Part shown: positions 42,979-52,591 of the stretch, in pieces
Layout: each line of letters opens with the position of its first letter
Numbering within the stretch: position 1 is the stretch's first letter
Assembly: GCF_002909235.1 (NCBI RefSeq)
Contig: NZ_PHQQ01000031.1
Span: 1-64,000, forward strand
DNA length: 64,000 bases
DNA from: Arenibacter catalasegens
GTDB taxonomy: Bacteria; Bacteroidota; Bacteroidia; Flavobacteriales; Flavobacteriaceae
Reading direction: 5' to 3'
Program-made: the position numbers and the translations under genes
Notes under the pieces: model-generated
Told to the model about the DNA's origin: nothing
What the model saw: only the letters and a program-made list of their open reading frames with translations
The model's database searches: none

Positions 42979-44280
42979 ATGAATAAAACCGATGAATATT
43001 TAAAAAGAGAAGTTGGAGTTTTGGGCCTTAGTGCAAACTTGGTTAATATTATGATCGGTGCCGGTATCTTTGCACTCCCCGCCATAGTGGCAGCAGGACT
43101 AGGTACTTCCAGTATTTACGCCTATTTGTTTTGTGGTCTGTTAATTACCTTGGTAATGCTCTGTTTTGCCGAAATTGGAAGCAAAGTAACTACTTCAGGT
43201 GGAGCCTACACTTATATTGAATCTACTTTTGGACCCTATTTTGGTTTTCTAACGGTAATTCTTTTTGTACTTTCTGCTTTATCTGCTGATGGGGCCGTTG
43301 CCAATGCATTGGTAGATGTATTAGGTGCAATTTTTCCCGTTTTCAAATCGGACTCCGTTAGGAAATTAGTTTTCTTTGTCCTCTTTGCCGGTTTAGGATA
43401 TATTAACGTGAGAGGTATTAAAGAGGGAATGGTCTTGGTAAAAACAATAACCCTTACCAAACTAATCCCACTTTTATTATTGGTCTTCTTTTCTTGGGGC
43501 CATGTTTCATTTGATAATCTTATAATCAATTCGACCCCAACAATTTCTGAAGTTGGTGCTATATCACTTATTCTGTTTTTTGCATTTCAAGGGGCAGAAA
43601 CAGGTTTATCTATATGTGGGGAAGTAAAAAAACCCAATAAGACGATTCCAAAAGCAATATTTATAAGTATCATAGGGGTTTTAATACTCTATATCCTTAT
43701 CCAAACAGTTTCGCAAGGAGTGCTAGGAGCCTCTTTGTCGACTTATACTGAAAATCCATTAAGTATGGTAGCCCAACATGTTTTTGGACCTATTGGTTTT
43801 ACAATAATTACAGTAGGTGCCGCCATTTCTATGCTGGGAAATTTAAGTAGTGAGATTTTAAGTGTCCCCAGGGTATTATTTAGAGCCGCTAAGGATGATG
43901 TCCTACCACTTAAGTCACTCGCTAAAATACATCGTAGATTTTCTACCCCTTACATTGCAATAATAGCCTATACAGGCATAGGGTTTCTATTGGCTACTTT
44001 AGGAGGTTTTGCTCAATTGGCCGTTATCTCAAGTTCATCTATCCTTTTGGTATATTTAGGAGTAATACTTTCAGTTATTAAATCAAGGAGGGAAGCAGGA
44101 AAACAAACAAAAAATGAATTTAGGATACCCGGAGGTTATTTGGTACCCATACTGTCGATTTTTATTATTGTTTGGTTACTATCCAATCTCGAACCCAAGG
44201 AGGTTATTGGGTTTGGGGTTTATATTGCAATATTAACTTTGGTCTATTTTCTTAAGGTCAAATTTTGGAAGAGAACATAG
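42979..44280 (+). CDS. APC-superfamily amino acid permease
   Basis: A 433-residue inner-membrane transporter with 12 predicted helices. The first helix carries GLSANLVNIMIGAGIFALPAIVAAGLG, the unwound substrate-binding GAGIF motif of APC permeases. LILFFAFQGAETGLSICGEVKKPNKTIPKAIF (about 195-225) matches the helix 6 region and the conserved loop after it. A cluster of charged residues appears near 365-378. The substrate is probably an amino acid or amine but is not deducible. It is monocistronic. Confidence 0.9.
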   Translation: MNKTDEYLKREVGVLGLSANLVNIMIGAGIFALPAIVAAGLGTSSIYAYLFCGLLITLVMLCFAEIGSKVTTSGGAYTYIESTFGPYFGFLTVILFVLSALSADGAVANALVDVLGAIFPVFKSDSVRKLVFFVLFAGLGYINVRGIKEGMVLVKTITLTKLIPLLLLVFFSWGHVSFDNLIINSTPTISEVGAISLILFFAFQGAETGLSICGEVKKPNKTIPKAIFISIIGVLILYILIQTVSQGVLGASLSTYTENPLSMVAQHVFGPIGFTIITVGAAISMLGNLSSEILSVPRVLFRAAKDDVLPLKSLAKIHRRFSTPYIAIIAYTGIGFLLATLGGFAQLAVISSSSILLVYLGVILSVIKSRREAGKQTKNEFRIPGGYLVPILSIFIIVWLLSNLEPKEVIGFGVYIAILTLVYFLKVKFWKRT

Positions 44281-44327
44281 AAGTATCAACAATCCTAAAG
44301 TTTAATAGATTTTAAAAGAAGGATAAG

Positions 44328-44749
44328 ATTAAGCCAATTTAGCTTTGTTCAATTTAGTAGAGAAAGACAATTCTTTTTTAACCCTAGAGTTTTTGAACAT
44401 GTACAAGCGAGCTACTTTGTTTTCATTTTTAACAGCAACTTCATTTGCAGTAGAAGTAACAATACTCATGGTAACAGTTTCAACTTTCACTTCTTGCTCA
44501 ACATTGTTGGCTTGTGCAGCTACTCCGATAAAAAGAACAAAAATTAAAGTTAAAAGCGTTTTCATGTTGCGTTGTTTTGTTATGTAAATTTAACGCCACA
44601 TGCACCTTGACATAGGTCACAAATCGTTTAAACCCCTTATTTTTCGGTATCTGACAAATCTCTCGTTAAAGTGCATAAAATGCTCGGTGAATGAAAATAG
44701 GGTCGTGAATCGCTAATCGATGATATTGGTATTTAATCGGTAATTCTTA
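44328..44749. repeat. 422-bp direct repeat, copy 1
   Basis: This stretch repeats at 45062-45483 (offset 734 bp) with about eight differences in 422 bases. It covers the whole gene for a 78-residue exported protein and about 185 bp upstream of its start, so promoter and gene were duplicated together. Confidence 0.93.
44329..44565 (-). CDS. Small exported protein (78 aa), copy 1
   Basis: I do not recognise the family. A signal peptide is clear (MKTLLTLIFVLFIGVAAQA, cleavage after about residue 19). The mature part is about 59 residues, with an acidic, Val/Thr-rich first half and a basic second half (KVARLYMFKNSRVKKELSF). It differs from copy 2 at a single residue (Ala in place of Ser in NEVAVKNEN). 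Retention of two nearly identical genes with their upstream regions suggests recent duplication. Confidence 0.85.
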   Translation of the reverse strand: MKTLLTLIFVLFIGVAAQANNVEQEVKVETVTMSIVTSTANEVAVKNENKVARLYMFKNSRVKKELSFSTKLNKAKLA

Positions 44750-45061
44750 CAATATATTAGGTCCTTAAAATCGTTTTCAGTCAATTTTAGTAGTAAAAAA
44801 CTTATAAATAGTAATTACTTAAAGGTGTGATGTACCGATAATCTACAGTATCATAAATACAAAACTCCAAGCTTCAATTCCAAATGCAGGTATTAGGTGT
44901 AAATGGGTTTCGGGATTATCCTTAGTAATTACCATGGTATTTGTGTATCCTATATATAATAAGGTCAAACCTCTCTTTACAACTACAAATTACCTGCTCT
45001 CTGGAAGTAGATGAAATACCACTACTTTTTCAGGGGATAAAAATTCTTTAAAAAAAATCTT
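44566..45061. other. Upstream region of small-protein copy 1 and unique spacer
   Basis: The first 184 bases are the duplicated upstream region. It contains TGACATAGGTCA (44609-44620), an inverted TGAC/GTCA with a 4-bp centre that resembles Crp/Fnr-type half-sites and is changed by one base in copy 2. The rest (44750-45061) is unique and no gene was seen. Confidence 0.4.
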
Positions 45062-45483
45062 ATTAAGCCAATTTAGCTTTGTTCAATTTGGTAGAGAAAG
45101 ACAATTCTTTTTTAACCCTAGAGTTTTTGAACATGTACAAGCGAGCTACTTTGTTTTCATTTTTAACAGAAACTTCATTTGCAGTAGAAGTAACAATACT
45201 CATGGTAACAGTTTCAACTTTCACTTCCTGCTCAACATTGTTGGCTTGTGCAGCTACTCCGATAAAAAGAACAAAAATTAAAGTTAAAAGCGTTTTCATG
45301 TTGCGTTGTTTTGTTATGTAAATTTAACGCCACATGCACCTTGACATAGATCACAAATCGTTTAAACCCCTTATTTTTCGGTATCTGACAAATCTCTCGT
45401 TAAAGTGCAGAAAATGCTCGGTGAATGAAAATAGGGTCATGAATCGGTAATCGATGATATCGGTATTTAATCGGTAATTCTTA
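45062..45483. repeat. 422-bp direct repeat, copy 2
   Basis: Second copy of 44328-44749, about 98% identical, same orientation. The boundaries were found by comparing both ends at the constant 734-bp offset. Confidence 0.93.
45063..45299 (-). CDS. Small exported protein (78 aa), copy 2
   Basis: Paralogue of the gene at 44329-44565 with the same signal peptide and mature sequence except one Ser for Ala. Most base differences within the gene are silent, consistent with a translated, selected protein, although the number of changes is too small for a test. Both genes face the same way and each has its own copied upstream region. Confidence 0.85.
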   Translation of the reverse strand: MKTLLTLIFVLFIGVAAQANNVEQEVKVETVTMSIVTSTANEVSVKNENKVARLYMFKNSRVKKELSFSTKLNKAKLA

Positions 45484-46003
45484 TAGCACTCCAGGCCTAA
45501 AAACCAATAACCTCTCAAGTTTTGTAATAAAAACTCTACTATAATTAATTACTTACAACCATAATATATCTTGTATGGCCATTGTTAAACGAATTAAATA
45601 TTATTACCCAATAGGTCTGTACACTTATTCAAATACATAATAAATGGTACTAAACCCCAGGGCAAGCACTGGTCCCCTTTAAGATTCCTCCCAAGGGTAA
45701 GTGGGATTAAACCAGAAACCCCACCAAAAAGGCGGGGTACGTTCGACTATCACCTTTCAACGCGCATGAGGCTTTTGAAATAGGTGTCTCACTAATAAAA
45801 ATGATATTTCAAACCTTTTAAGGAGAAATCCCGTAAGTATTTTGGAGTTGCAAACACTAAGGAGAAATAAAGTTCAATTAAAAGTGTCAAATCAAAACTG
45901 CACTATATTAGCATGGCGGGATTTTTGTATTGCTATAAGCTTTTAGCAACCTAGAATAACAGATTTAGAAAATGGAACATTATAACATTAAGAAATTTTT
46001 ACT
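45484..46003. other. Intergenic upstream of msrA with a hairpin
   Basis: No gene is supported. CCCCACC (45719-45725) can pair with GGCGGGG (45731-45737) over AAAAA with one mismatch; it looks like a decayed terminator. The GC-richer part at 45655-45780 has no fold I recognise as a known riboswitch. Confidence 0.4.
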
Positions 46004-46681
46004 ATGAAACTATTACAGATTACACTACTTGCGGTTTTAGGATTTAGTACTATTAGTTGCCAGTCCAAAACCAAATCGGAACAAAAGTCGGAACAAAAGA
46101 GTGAAATAATAGCCGAGTTAACAGCTAATCAGCTCCAACAATATGAAACCGCTTATTTTGCCAGCGGTTGTTTTTGGTGTGTAGAGGCAATTTTTGAAAG
46201 TGTGAAAGGTGTTAAGGAAGTTGTCTCCGGTTATTCGGGCGGTAAGGAAAAAAACCCCACCTATGAGGACGTGGGTTATGGCCGAACTACCCATGCCGAA
46301 GCTGTAGAAGTATACTATGACCCAAAAGTAATTTCTTTTGAGACCTTGGTGAAAGTGTTTTTTGGGTCACATGACCCTACTACACTAAATAGGCAGGGAC
46401 CGGACAAAGGAGCCCCATACCGGTCAATCGCATTCTATAAAAGTAATTCCGAGAAGAAGATTATAAACGAATATATTTCTAAATTGAATAAGGAAAAGGT
46501 CTATTCGGCTCCAATAGTTACAGAAGTAAAACCCTTTACTATCTTTTATGATGCCGAGGACTATCATCAGGATTATGAGAAAAACAATCCTAACAATTCC
46601 TATATCAGAAACGTATCGGTTCCTAGATTGGAGCGATTTCAAGCAAAATTTCCAGAGTTGTTAAAGGATCAGGCCCATTAA
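46004..46681 (+). CDS. msrA: Peptide-methionine (S)-S-oxide reductase, lipoprotein form
   Basis: Repairs methionine-S-sulfoxide in oxidised proteins. The 225-residue protein has the catalytic GCFWC at 55-59 with Cys56, then GVKEVVSGYSGG, EAVEVYYDP and a FYDAEDYHQDYEKNNPNNSYI end region, all typical. A lipoprotein signal ends at Cys19 (STISC), and a Lys/Ser/Glu-rich linker follows, so the enzyme should act in the periplasm or at a membrane surface. Conserved resolving cysteines near the C-terminus are not seen, so regeneration may use the motif's second Cys59 or an external thiol. Confidence 0.94.
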   Translation: MKLLQITLLAVLGFSTISCQSKTKSEQKSEQKSEIIAELTANQLQQYETAYFASGCFWCVEAIFESVKGVKEVVSGYSGGKEKNPTYEDVGYGRTTHAEAVEVYYDPKVISFETLVKVFFGSHDPTTLNRQGPDKGAPYRSIAFYKSNSEKKIINEYISKLNKEKVYSAPIVTEVKPFTIFYDAEDYHQDYEKNNPNNSYIRNVSVPRLERFQAKFPELLKDQAH

Positions 46682-46774
46682 TTTTGATCACGTACTAAAC
46701 GATTGTTTACATGGTTAAATGTATTTAGTAGACCACTTCAATAGGGACATATTAAAAAGTATATTTTTAAATTA

Positions 46775-46808
46775 GGCCGCCACACTTCTAGTTAGCGGCC
46801 CTTTTTTT
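46775..46808 (+). terminator. Rho-independent terminator after msrA
   Basis: GGCCGC (46775-46780) pairs with GCGGCC (46795-46800), followed by a run of seven T (46802-46808). It lies about 95 bp after the msrA stop. Confidence 0.85.
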
Positions 46809-46913
46809 ACGCTATTTTAACTAAATGTTAAGGCACTTTTCATCAGTACAAGGCTATAATTAATCACTTTTTTATACCTTTCAGCCTCACATGATAAAAA
46901 ATAAGATATTAAA

Positions 46914-48305
46914 ATGAAATCAAGATCAAAAATCCAATCCTCTTTTTTTGCCTTCCTACTTTTGGCATCCTTATTAATAGGTTGTGCAGGAACAGAAAAA
47001 GACAACACTCCGTGGGTAAACTTATTCGATGGCAAGACCCTTAACGGCTGGAACCAAAAAGGAGGAGTAGCAAAATATGAAGTCGTTGATGGTACCATAG
47101 TTGGAACCACCGTTCATAACACTCCCAACTCCTTTATGACCACTGACAAAATGTATGGGGATTTTATATTGGAATTGGACTATAAAGTAGATCCATCAAT
47201 GAATTCTGGTATCCAGATTAGAAGCAATAGTATTCCTACTTATATGAACGGTAGAGTACATGGATACCAGATTGAAATAGATCCCTCAGAAAGAGCTTGG
47301 AGTGCCGGTATTTATGACGAGGGCAGACGGGGTTGGTTAAATCCTTTAGACGGTAACCCTAATGCGCAAAAAGCCTTTAAACAAAATGAGTGGAACCATT
47401 ACAGAATTGAAGCTATAGGGGATACCTTAAAAACTTGGATCAACGACGTACCTGCTTCCTATCTGATCGATGATAAAACAGCTAGTGGTTTTATTGCACT
47501 TCAGGTACACGGTATTGGAAAAGACAAAACCGAAGGAACCCAAATTGTTTGGAAGAACGTCAAAATCCTTACCGACAACCTGGAAACTTATTCCAAAAAA
47601 TCGCCCTTGACACCAATTATCACCAAGAACAAGCTTACAGTTGGTGAAGAAAAAGACAATTGGAAATTGTTATGGGACGGGGAAACTACCAATGGATGGA
47701 GAGGTGCCCGTTTAGATGGTTTTCCTGATTCCGGATGGAAAATAGAGGACGGTGTGCTTACCGTATTGCCTTCAGGTGGCGAGGAATCCGCTGCTGGTGG
47801 AGATATTGTTACCACAGACCTTTATGGTGATTTTGAATTAAAATTAGATTTTAAACTTACGGAAGGTGCCAACAGTGGGATAAAATACTATGTAAATACG
47901 GATCTAAACAAAGGCCCGGGTTCTTCTATAGGACTGGAATATCAAATATTGGATGATGAGCGCCACCCAGATGCAAAATTGGGCAATCACGATGGTAGTA
48001 GAACGGTAGCTTCGCTATATGACCTTATACAGGCCGACATAAACAAGCCTATCAATCCAATTGGGGAATGGAATACTGCCCACATTAAATCGATCGACAA
48101 CCACGTTGAACATTGGCTAAATGGAACCAAAGTATTGGAATATGAAAGAAAAAGTGACGACTATCGCAAATTGGTAGCTGAAAGCAAATACGTAAAATGG
48201 CCAAATTTTGGGGAAGGTGATCAAGGACACATCCTTCTTCAGGATCATGGAGATAGGGTATCGTTCAAAAACATTAAAATTAAAAGCATAAACAAAAACG
48301 AATAG
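46914..48305 (+). CDS. Lipoprotein with two DUF1080 (3-keto-disaccharide hydrolase) domains
   Basis: A 463-residue exported protein with a lipobox at Cys24 (LLIGC). Two DUF1080 jelly-roll domains are present. The first spans about 35-220 ([17 protein letters not shown] and [23 protein letters not shown]), the second about 245-460 ([13 protein letters not shown] and [21 protein letters not shown]). Members have been linked to hydrolysis of 3-keto-glycosides or to laminarin-like binding folds. The oxidoreductase that follows directly (stop and start adjacent) would be the natural partner in a 3-keto sugar route. Confidence 0.9.
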   Translation: MKSRSKIQSSFFAFLLLASLLIGCAGTEKDNTPWVNLFDGKTLNGWNQKGGVAKYEVVDGTIVGTTVHNTPNSFMTTDKMYGDFILELDYKVDPSMNSGIQIRSNSIPTYMNGRVHGYQIEIDPSERAWSAGIYDEGRRGWLNPLDGNPNAQKAFKQNEWNHYRIEAIGDTLKTWINDVPASYLIDDKTASGFIALQVHGIGKDKTEGTQIVWKNVKILTDNLETYSKKSPLTPIITKNKLTVGEEKDNWKLLWDGETTNGWRGARLDGFPDSGWKIEDGVLTVLPSGGEESAAGGDIVTTDLYGDFELKLDFKLTEGANSGIKYYVNTDLNKGPGSSIGLEYQILDDERHPDAKLGNHDGSRTVASLYDLIQADINKPINPIGEWNTAHIKSIDNHVEHWLNGTKVLEYERKSDDYRKLVAESKYVKWPNFGEGDQGHILLQDHGDRVSFKNIKIKSINKNE

Positions 48306-49634
48306 ATGAAAACGAGAAGAGATTTTATCAAAAAAACGGCAGCGGGAAGTGCAGCCCTTAGTTTGGGTGGATTAGTTATGCCAAGTATTAGTTACGGTAA
48401 TATTTTAGGCGCCAACGATAAATTAAATGTTGCGGTCATAGGGGTAAGAAGCAGGGCCAAGGCCCACTTTGTTGCTATTAATCAAGACCCCAACGCCAAA
48501 ATAATTTATAGTTGTGATGTGGACGACAAAATCCTAGAGGAACACAATGTATGGTGTAAAGAGAATATAGGATATGTCCCAAAAGTAGAAAAAGACTTTA
48601 GAAAAGTCCTAGAGGATAAGAAAGTTGATGCCGTTTTCATAGCCACACCAGAACATTGGCATGCCCCTATGGCCATCATGGCTTTACAGGCAGGCAAGCA
48701 TGTTTATGTAGAAAAACCATGTAGTCACAATCCACATGAAAATGAGCTTTTGGTTGCTGCACAAAAAAAATATGGCAAAAAAGTCCAAATGGGTAACCAA
48801 CAGCGTTCCGCCCAAAGTTCTGCCTTGGCCGTTAAAGAGATAAGGGAAGGAATCATTGGCGAAGTATATAAGGGAGAAGCCTATTATTCCAGCAATAGAG
48901 GTTCAATTGGAATAGGCAATAAAATTGAGGTTCCAAATACCTTGGACTGGGATTTATGGCAAGGACCAGCGCCTAGGGAAGCTTATCGTGACAATATTCA
49001 CCCCTACAACTGGCATTGGTTCCGTAATTGGGGAACCGGGGAAATACACAATAACGGTACACACGAAATCGATATTTGCCGATGGGCACTTGGTGTTGAC
49101 CTTCCCGATAGCGTAAACTCTTTTGGCGGAAAGTATACCTTTAAGGATGATTGGGAGTTTGTGGATAACCAACAAGTAACTTTTAAATATGGTGCTGATA
49201 AATTTATTACCTGGACCGGTCATAGCAGAGGCTTGATCAAACCAGAGCAACCAGGAAGGGGAGCAACCATTTATGGAAGCAAAGGTACAATTACACTAAG
49301 TAGAAATGAATACAACCTTTATAATCTTGATGGCAGTTTGATAAAGAAAGTGGAAGAAGGGGTTGAAAGTGCAACCACCAATACGATGGGTATGGGCGGA
49401 CTGGATGTAAATCACATTCATAATTTCTTCAATGCCATTCGTAAGGACACCTCCTTGAATTCCGACATTAAAGATGCCAGTATTTCTACAATGCTCTGTC
49501 ATTTAGGGAATATTGCCCAGGATGTAGGAAGGACCATTAATATTGACCCTATTACAGGTAAGGTTAAAAATGATGATGAGGCCATGTCCCATTGGAAAAG
49601 GGAATACCAAAATGGTTGGGAGCCTAAATTATAA
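48306..49634 (+). CDS. Tat-exported Gfo/Idh/MocA-family oxidoreductase
   Basis: A 442-residue predicted NAD(P)-dependent sugar oxidoreductase carrying a twin-arginine signal (TRRDFIKKTAAG, then SAALSLGGLVMPS). The Rossmann domain begins LNVAVIGVRSRAKAHFVAI. The conserved catalytic-Lys motif is HVYVEKPCSHNP (about 137-148), and the C-terminal domain includes EIHNNGTHEIDICRWALG. Export with a bound cofactor is the usual explanation for Tat signals on this subfamily. The gene begins right after the DUF1080 stop, so they are one operon. The substrate is unknown. Confidence 0.91.
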   Translation: MKTRRDFIKKTAAGSAALSLGGLVMPSISYGNILGANDKLNVAVIGVRSRAKAHFVAINQDPNAKIIYSCDVDDKILEEHNVWCKENIGYVPKVEKDFRKVLEDKKVDAVFIATPEHWHAPMAIMALQAGKHVYVEKPCSHNPHENELLVAAQKKYGKKVQMGNQQRSAQSSALAVKEIREGIIGEVYKGEAYYSSNRGSIGIGNKIEVPNTLDWDLWQGPAPREAYRDNIHPYNWHWFRNWGTGEIHNNGTHEIDICRWALGVDLPDSVNSFGGKYTFKDDWEFVDNQQVTFKYGADKFITWTGHSRGLIKPEQPGRGATIYGSKGTITLSRNEYNLYNLDGSLIKKVEEGVESATTNTMGMGGLDVNHIHNFFNAIRKDTSLNSDIKDASISTMLCHLGNIAQDVGRTINIDPITGKVKNDDEAMSHWKREYQNGWEPKL

Positions 49635-49654
49635 TTTTAGGATTACAGTGATAC

Positions 49655-49688
49655 AAAAAGGGGATTTTCAAATGAAAATCCCCTTTTT
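49655..49688 (+). terminator. Strong rho-independent terminator after the Gfo/Idh/MocA gene
   Basis: AAAAAGGGGATTTTC (49655-49669) pairs perfectly with its complement at 49674-49688 around AAAT. The second arm ends in a T run, giving a good terminator on the plus strand and possibly on both. Confidence 0.88.
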
Positions 49689-49854
49689 ATTTTAAATAAA
49701 ACCGAAGTACACTTCTGCAAAACTACTTCCGTATATTTAGAATTAATGATAATAGACTTGCCACTATTCTTGTTTATATGATACCCTTTGCTTAGGAAGC
49801 ATAGTAATGTTGCAAAAAAGAGTATTTTTATTGTAAATCTTAAAAAGAAATACA

Positions 49855-50763
49855 TTGAATCAAGTTACAATAAAAAACAATTTCATAACCTTGACTGTCC
49901 TGGATTATGGGGCTATAATCCAAAAGCTAATTTTAAAAAATAAAAATGGAGTGGACACCAATGTGGTCATTGGTTTAGAGGAACCCGAACAATATTTAAC
50001 TGATAACAAGTCTCTAGGAGCGTGTATTGGCAGATATGCCGGTAGAATTTCGAACGGCAGTTTTCAAATCAGCAATACTAATTATCCGATCTTTTCTAAG
50101 GATGGGGTGCATTTGCATGGTGGTAAACAGGGGTTTGGGAAAAGGTATTGGACTATAGACCAAGTACATGATGGAGAAAACCCATTTGTAAAGCTGAGCT
50201 ATCTTAGTAAAGATCAGGAAGAGGGCTATCCCGGAAACCTAAAAACTACTGTAACCTATAAGTTGGTTGGTTCCTCCCTATTTATTATACATCAGGCAAC
50301 AACGGATAAAGCGACACCAGTTAACCTAACCAACCATTCCTATTTTAATTTGGACGGTGAGGACAAAATAGACCATTACCAACTAAGATTGTCTTGCCCT
50401 GAATACCTTGAAACGGATGCAAAATTGCTACCTACCGGAAAATTAGTTTCGGTTAAAAATACCAAATACGATTTCTTAAAGATGAAGAAGATTGGTGAAG
50501 TGCGTTTGGATACCCCATTTGTATTGGATCCCACCTTAATGGAAAACACTTTACTAACTTCAGATAAATCGGGACTTTCCATGGAGGTAATCACCGACCA
50601 AGCTGGTGTAGTTGTCTATACTCCGCCTGCGTTTGCCGCTATTTGTTTTGAAACACAAAATTTTCCCGATGCTCCCAACCAACCCCATTTCCCAAACAGC
50701 ATTTTACAACCGGGAGAAACCTATCATAATGAGACCGAATTTAAATTTGGTTTTGTAATTTAG
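49855..50763 (+). CDS. Aldose 1-epimerase (galactose mutarotase family)
   Basis: Interconverts alpha and beta anomers of aldoses. The 302-residue protein has the GalM fold with CIGRYAGRISNGSF, the DGVHLHGGKQGFGKRYW segment (catalytic His region), VNLTNHSYFNLDGE (second His) and the C-terminal CFETQNFPDAPNQPHFP with the catalytic-Glu region near LQPGETY. The start is a TTG at 49855; no in-frame ATG lies nearby. No signal peptide is seen, so it is cytoplasmic. Confidence 0.92.
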   Translation: MNQVTIKNNFITLTVLDYGAIIQKLILKNKNGVDTNVVIGLEEPEQYLTDNKSLGACIGRYAGRISNGSFQISNTNYPIFSKDGVHLHGGKQGFGKRYWTIDQVHDGENPFVKLSYLSKDQEEGYPGNLKTTVTYKLVGSSLFIIHQATTDKATPVNLTNHSYFNLDGEDKIDHYQLRLSCPEYLETDAKLLPTGKLVSVKNTKYDFLKMKKIGEVRLDTPFVLDPTLMENTLLTSDKSGLSMEVITDQAGVVVYTPPAFAAICFETQNFPDAPNQPHFPNSILQPGETYHNETEFKFGFVI

Positions 50764-50791
50764 GACAAGCTAACCTTAAAAAACTAAAGAG

Positions 50792-51352
50792 ATGAAATTT
50801 CTTAAATGGCTTCTAGTCGTTATCGTAGTACTAATATTGGCATTCTTTTTATTTGGTAAATCCTATTTAAGGGAACAGACCAAAAAGAATAGTCCTGAGA
50901 AAACCGCCACATATGATAAAAATGGAATGGACTTAAGTGTAAAATACAGTAGTCCGTTTAAAAAGGATCGTGTAATTTTTGGCGAATTGGTACCATATGA
51001 CGAAGTTTGGAGAACTGGGGCCAATGAGCCTACCACCTTTACCACAGCTACCAACATTAATATTGGGGGTAAAAGCCTGCCTTCCGGAAGTTATTCCATG
51101 TGGACTATTCCCGGGAAGGAGACTTGGAGCTTTATATTCAATAGTGAAATCGAAGAATGGGGAGTTACCATTTTAAGTGGGGGAAAAGAAACCACTAGAA
51201 ATCCAGAAACAGATGTGGTTCAAATTAATGTCCCGGTCCAACAATTGCCACAAACGATAGAAAGTCTCACCATAGATTTTGATGAGGCTGAACAGCTTTA
51301 CCTAAGCCTAGCTTGGGATAAAACAAAGGTTAGCGTTCCCATTGAGAAATAA
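50792..51352 (+). CDS. DUF2911 domain protein, membrane anchored
   Basis: A 186-residue protein with one N-terminal hydrophobic helix (about 5-22). The DUF2911 domain follows, marked by the VKYSSPFKKDRVIFGELVPYDEVWRTGANEPTTF run and LPSGSYSMWTIPGKETWSFIFN. The function of the family is unknown to me. It lies 28 bp after the epimerase and 2 bp before the MeaB gene on the same strand, so these three are likely co-transcribed. Confidence 0.88.
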   Translation: MKFLKWLLVVIVVLILAFFLFGKSYLREQTKKNSPEKTATYDKNGMDLSVKYSSPFKKDRVIFGELVPYDEVWRTGANEPTTFTTATNINIGGKSLPSGSYSMWTIPGKETWSFIFNSEIEEWGVTILSGGKETTRNPETDVVQINVPVQQLPQTIESLTIDFDEAEQLYLSLAWDKTKVSVPIEK

Positions 51353-51354
51353 GT

Positions 51355-52395
51355 TTGGCCAACAACAAAAATATTGAAGGGAAGAGCATTTCTATGATTA
51401 AATCTTTTAGAAAAATGAGTCCGTCCGTAGCTGAACTTACCCAAGGTGTCTTAAACGGGGATATTGCCGCTTTGGCTAGGGCCATTACTTTGGTTGAAAG
51501 CACCAACAGTGCCCATTTTCAAAAATCAAACACAATCATAGACCAATGTTTGCCTCATAGTGGTAACAGCATACGCATTGGAATTACTGGAGTTCCAGGG
51601 GTCGGAAAAAGTACCTTTATAGAGACCTTTGGCTCCTACCTTACCGGCATGGGAAAAAAAGTTGCCGTACTAGCTGTAGATCCTTCCAGCTCAATTAGTA
51701 AAGGTAGTATTTTGGGTGATAAGACTCGAATGCAAGAATTGGTCAAAGATAAGAATGCCTTTATTCGTCCCTCCCCTACCGGTCATTCTTTGGGTGGCGT
51801 TGCCAGAAAAACCAGAGAAACCATAATTCTCTGTGAGGCAGCAGGATTCAATACTATTTTGGTGGAAACAGTCGGGGTAGGCCAAAGTGAAACAGCGGTT
51901 CATGGAATGGTGGATTTCTTTTTGCTTTTGAAATTGGCCGGTGCAGGAGATGAACTTCAGGGGATAAAAAGGGGCATCATGGAAATGGCCGATGCTATAG
52001 TTATCAACAAGGCAGATGGCAACAATATTGAACAAGTCAAATTGGCCAAAGCCGAATTTTCCAAGGCCTTACATCTCTATCCACCCAAGGAAAACGGATG
52101 GATCACGGAGGTACTTAGTTGCTCTGCCCTACAAAAGACGGGAATATCTGAAATATGGAAACTTATTCAAACCTATATGGACAACACCCCAGGTATGCAG
52201 CATATTACCACAAAACGGCGAATGCAAAACAAATACTGGTTGCTGCAGACCATCGAGGATCAACTAAAACAACAGTTTTACGGAAATAAAAAAATAAAAC
52301 TCCATTTAGATATAATGGTCCAAAAAGTAATTGATGGAAAAATATCCCCATTCACTGCTGCCGAGGAATTGTTAAATCTGGCCAAAGTACCCTAA
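51355..52395 (+). CDS. meaB: Methylmalonyl-CoA mutase-associated GTPase MeaB (ArgK family)
   Basis: G3E-family GTPase that protects and loads B12-dependent methylmalonyl-CoA mutase. It contains the P-loop GVPGVGKST at 79-87, the base-recognition VINKADG and the VETVGVGQSE switch segment. The TTG at 51355, 2 bp after the previous stop, gives 346 residues; ATG 51394 would give 333 and is equally possible. No mutase subunit gene is in this window, so its client must be encoded elsewhere. Confidence 0.92.
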   Translation: MANNKNIEGKSISMIKSFRKMSPSVAELTQGVLNGDIAALARAITLVESTNSAHFQKSNTIIDQCLPHSGNSIRIGITGVPGVGKSTFIETFGSYLTGMGKKVAVLAVDPSSSISKGSILGDKTRMQELVKDKNAFIRPSPTGHSLGGVARKTRETIILCEAAGFNTILVETVGVGQSETAVHGMVDFFLLLKLAGAGDELQGIKRGIMEMADAIVINKADGNNIEQVKLAKAEFSKALHLYPPKENGWITEVLSCSALQKTGISEIWKLIQTYMDNTPGMQHITTKRRMQNKYWLLQTIEDQLKQQFYGNKKIKLHLDIMVQKVIDGKISPFTAAEELLNLAKVP

Positions 52396-52540
52396 AGACA
52401 TACTTTTGGCAAAAAGACAGCAACGAAATCTAAACAACACGAAGAAGTGATATGTGTCCATAAATAATTTGGAACTATATACCAGTGTTTCTTAATAATA
52501 AGATGAACGGTCCAATTAGGTATAGGTTAACAAAGTTGAT

Positions 52541-52548
52541 TATCTTTG
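52541..52548 (+). promoter_or_regulatory. Candidate -7 box for the GT2-LAB_N-GT39 operon
   Basis: TATCTTTG matches TAnnTTTG perfectly and is 43 bases before the chosen start at 52592. No clear -33 TTG precedes it. Confidence 0.4.
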
Positions 52549-52591
52549 GACCTTTAAATTTTAGCTAGAAAAGCAATTATCCTTGTACAAA

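Noticed and set aside
45655-45780. Possible riboswitch upstream of msrA
   Set aside because: The segment is more GC-rich and has one imperfect hairpin, but I could not fit it to a known SAM, cobalamin or other riboswitch core.
49643-49855. 70-codon minus-strand open frame before the aldose epimerase
   Set aside because: It reads through a strong terminator hairpin and has no recognisable features beyond a hydrophobic start.
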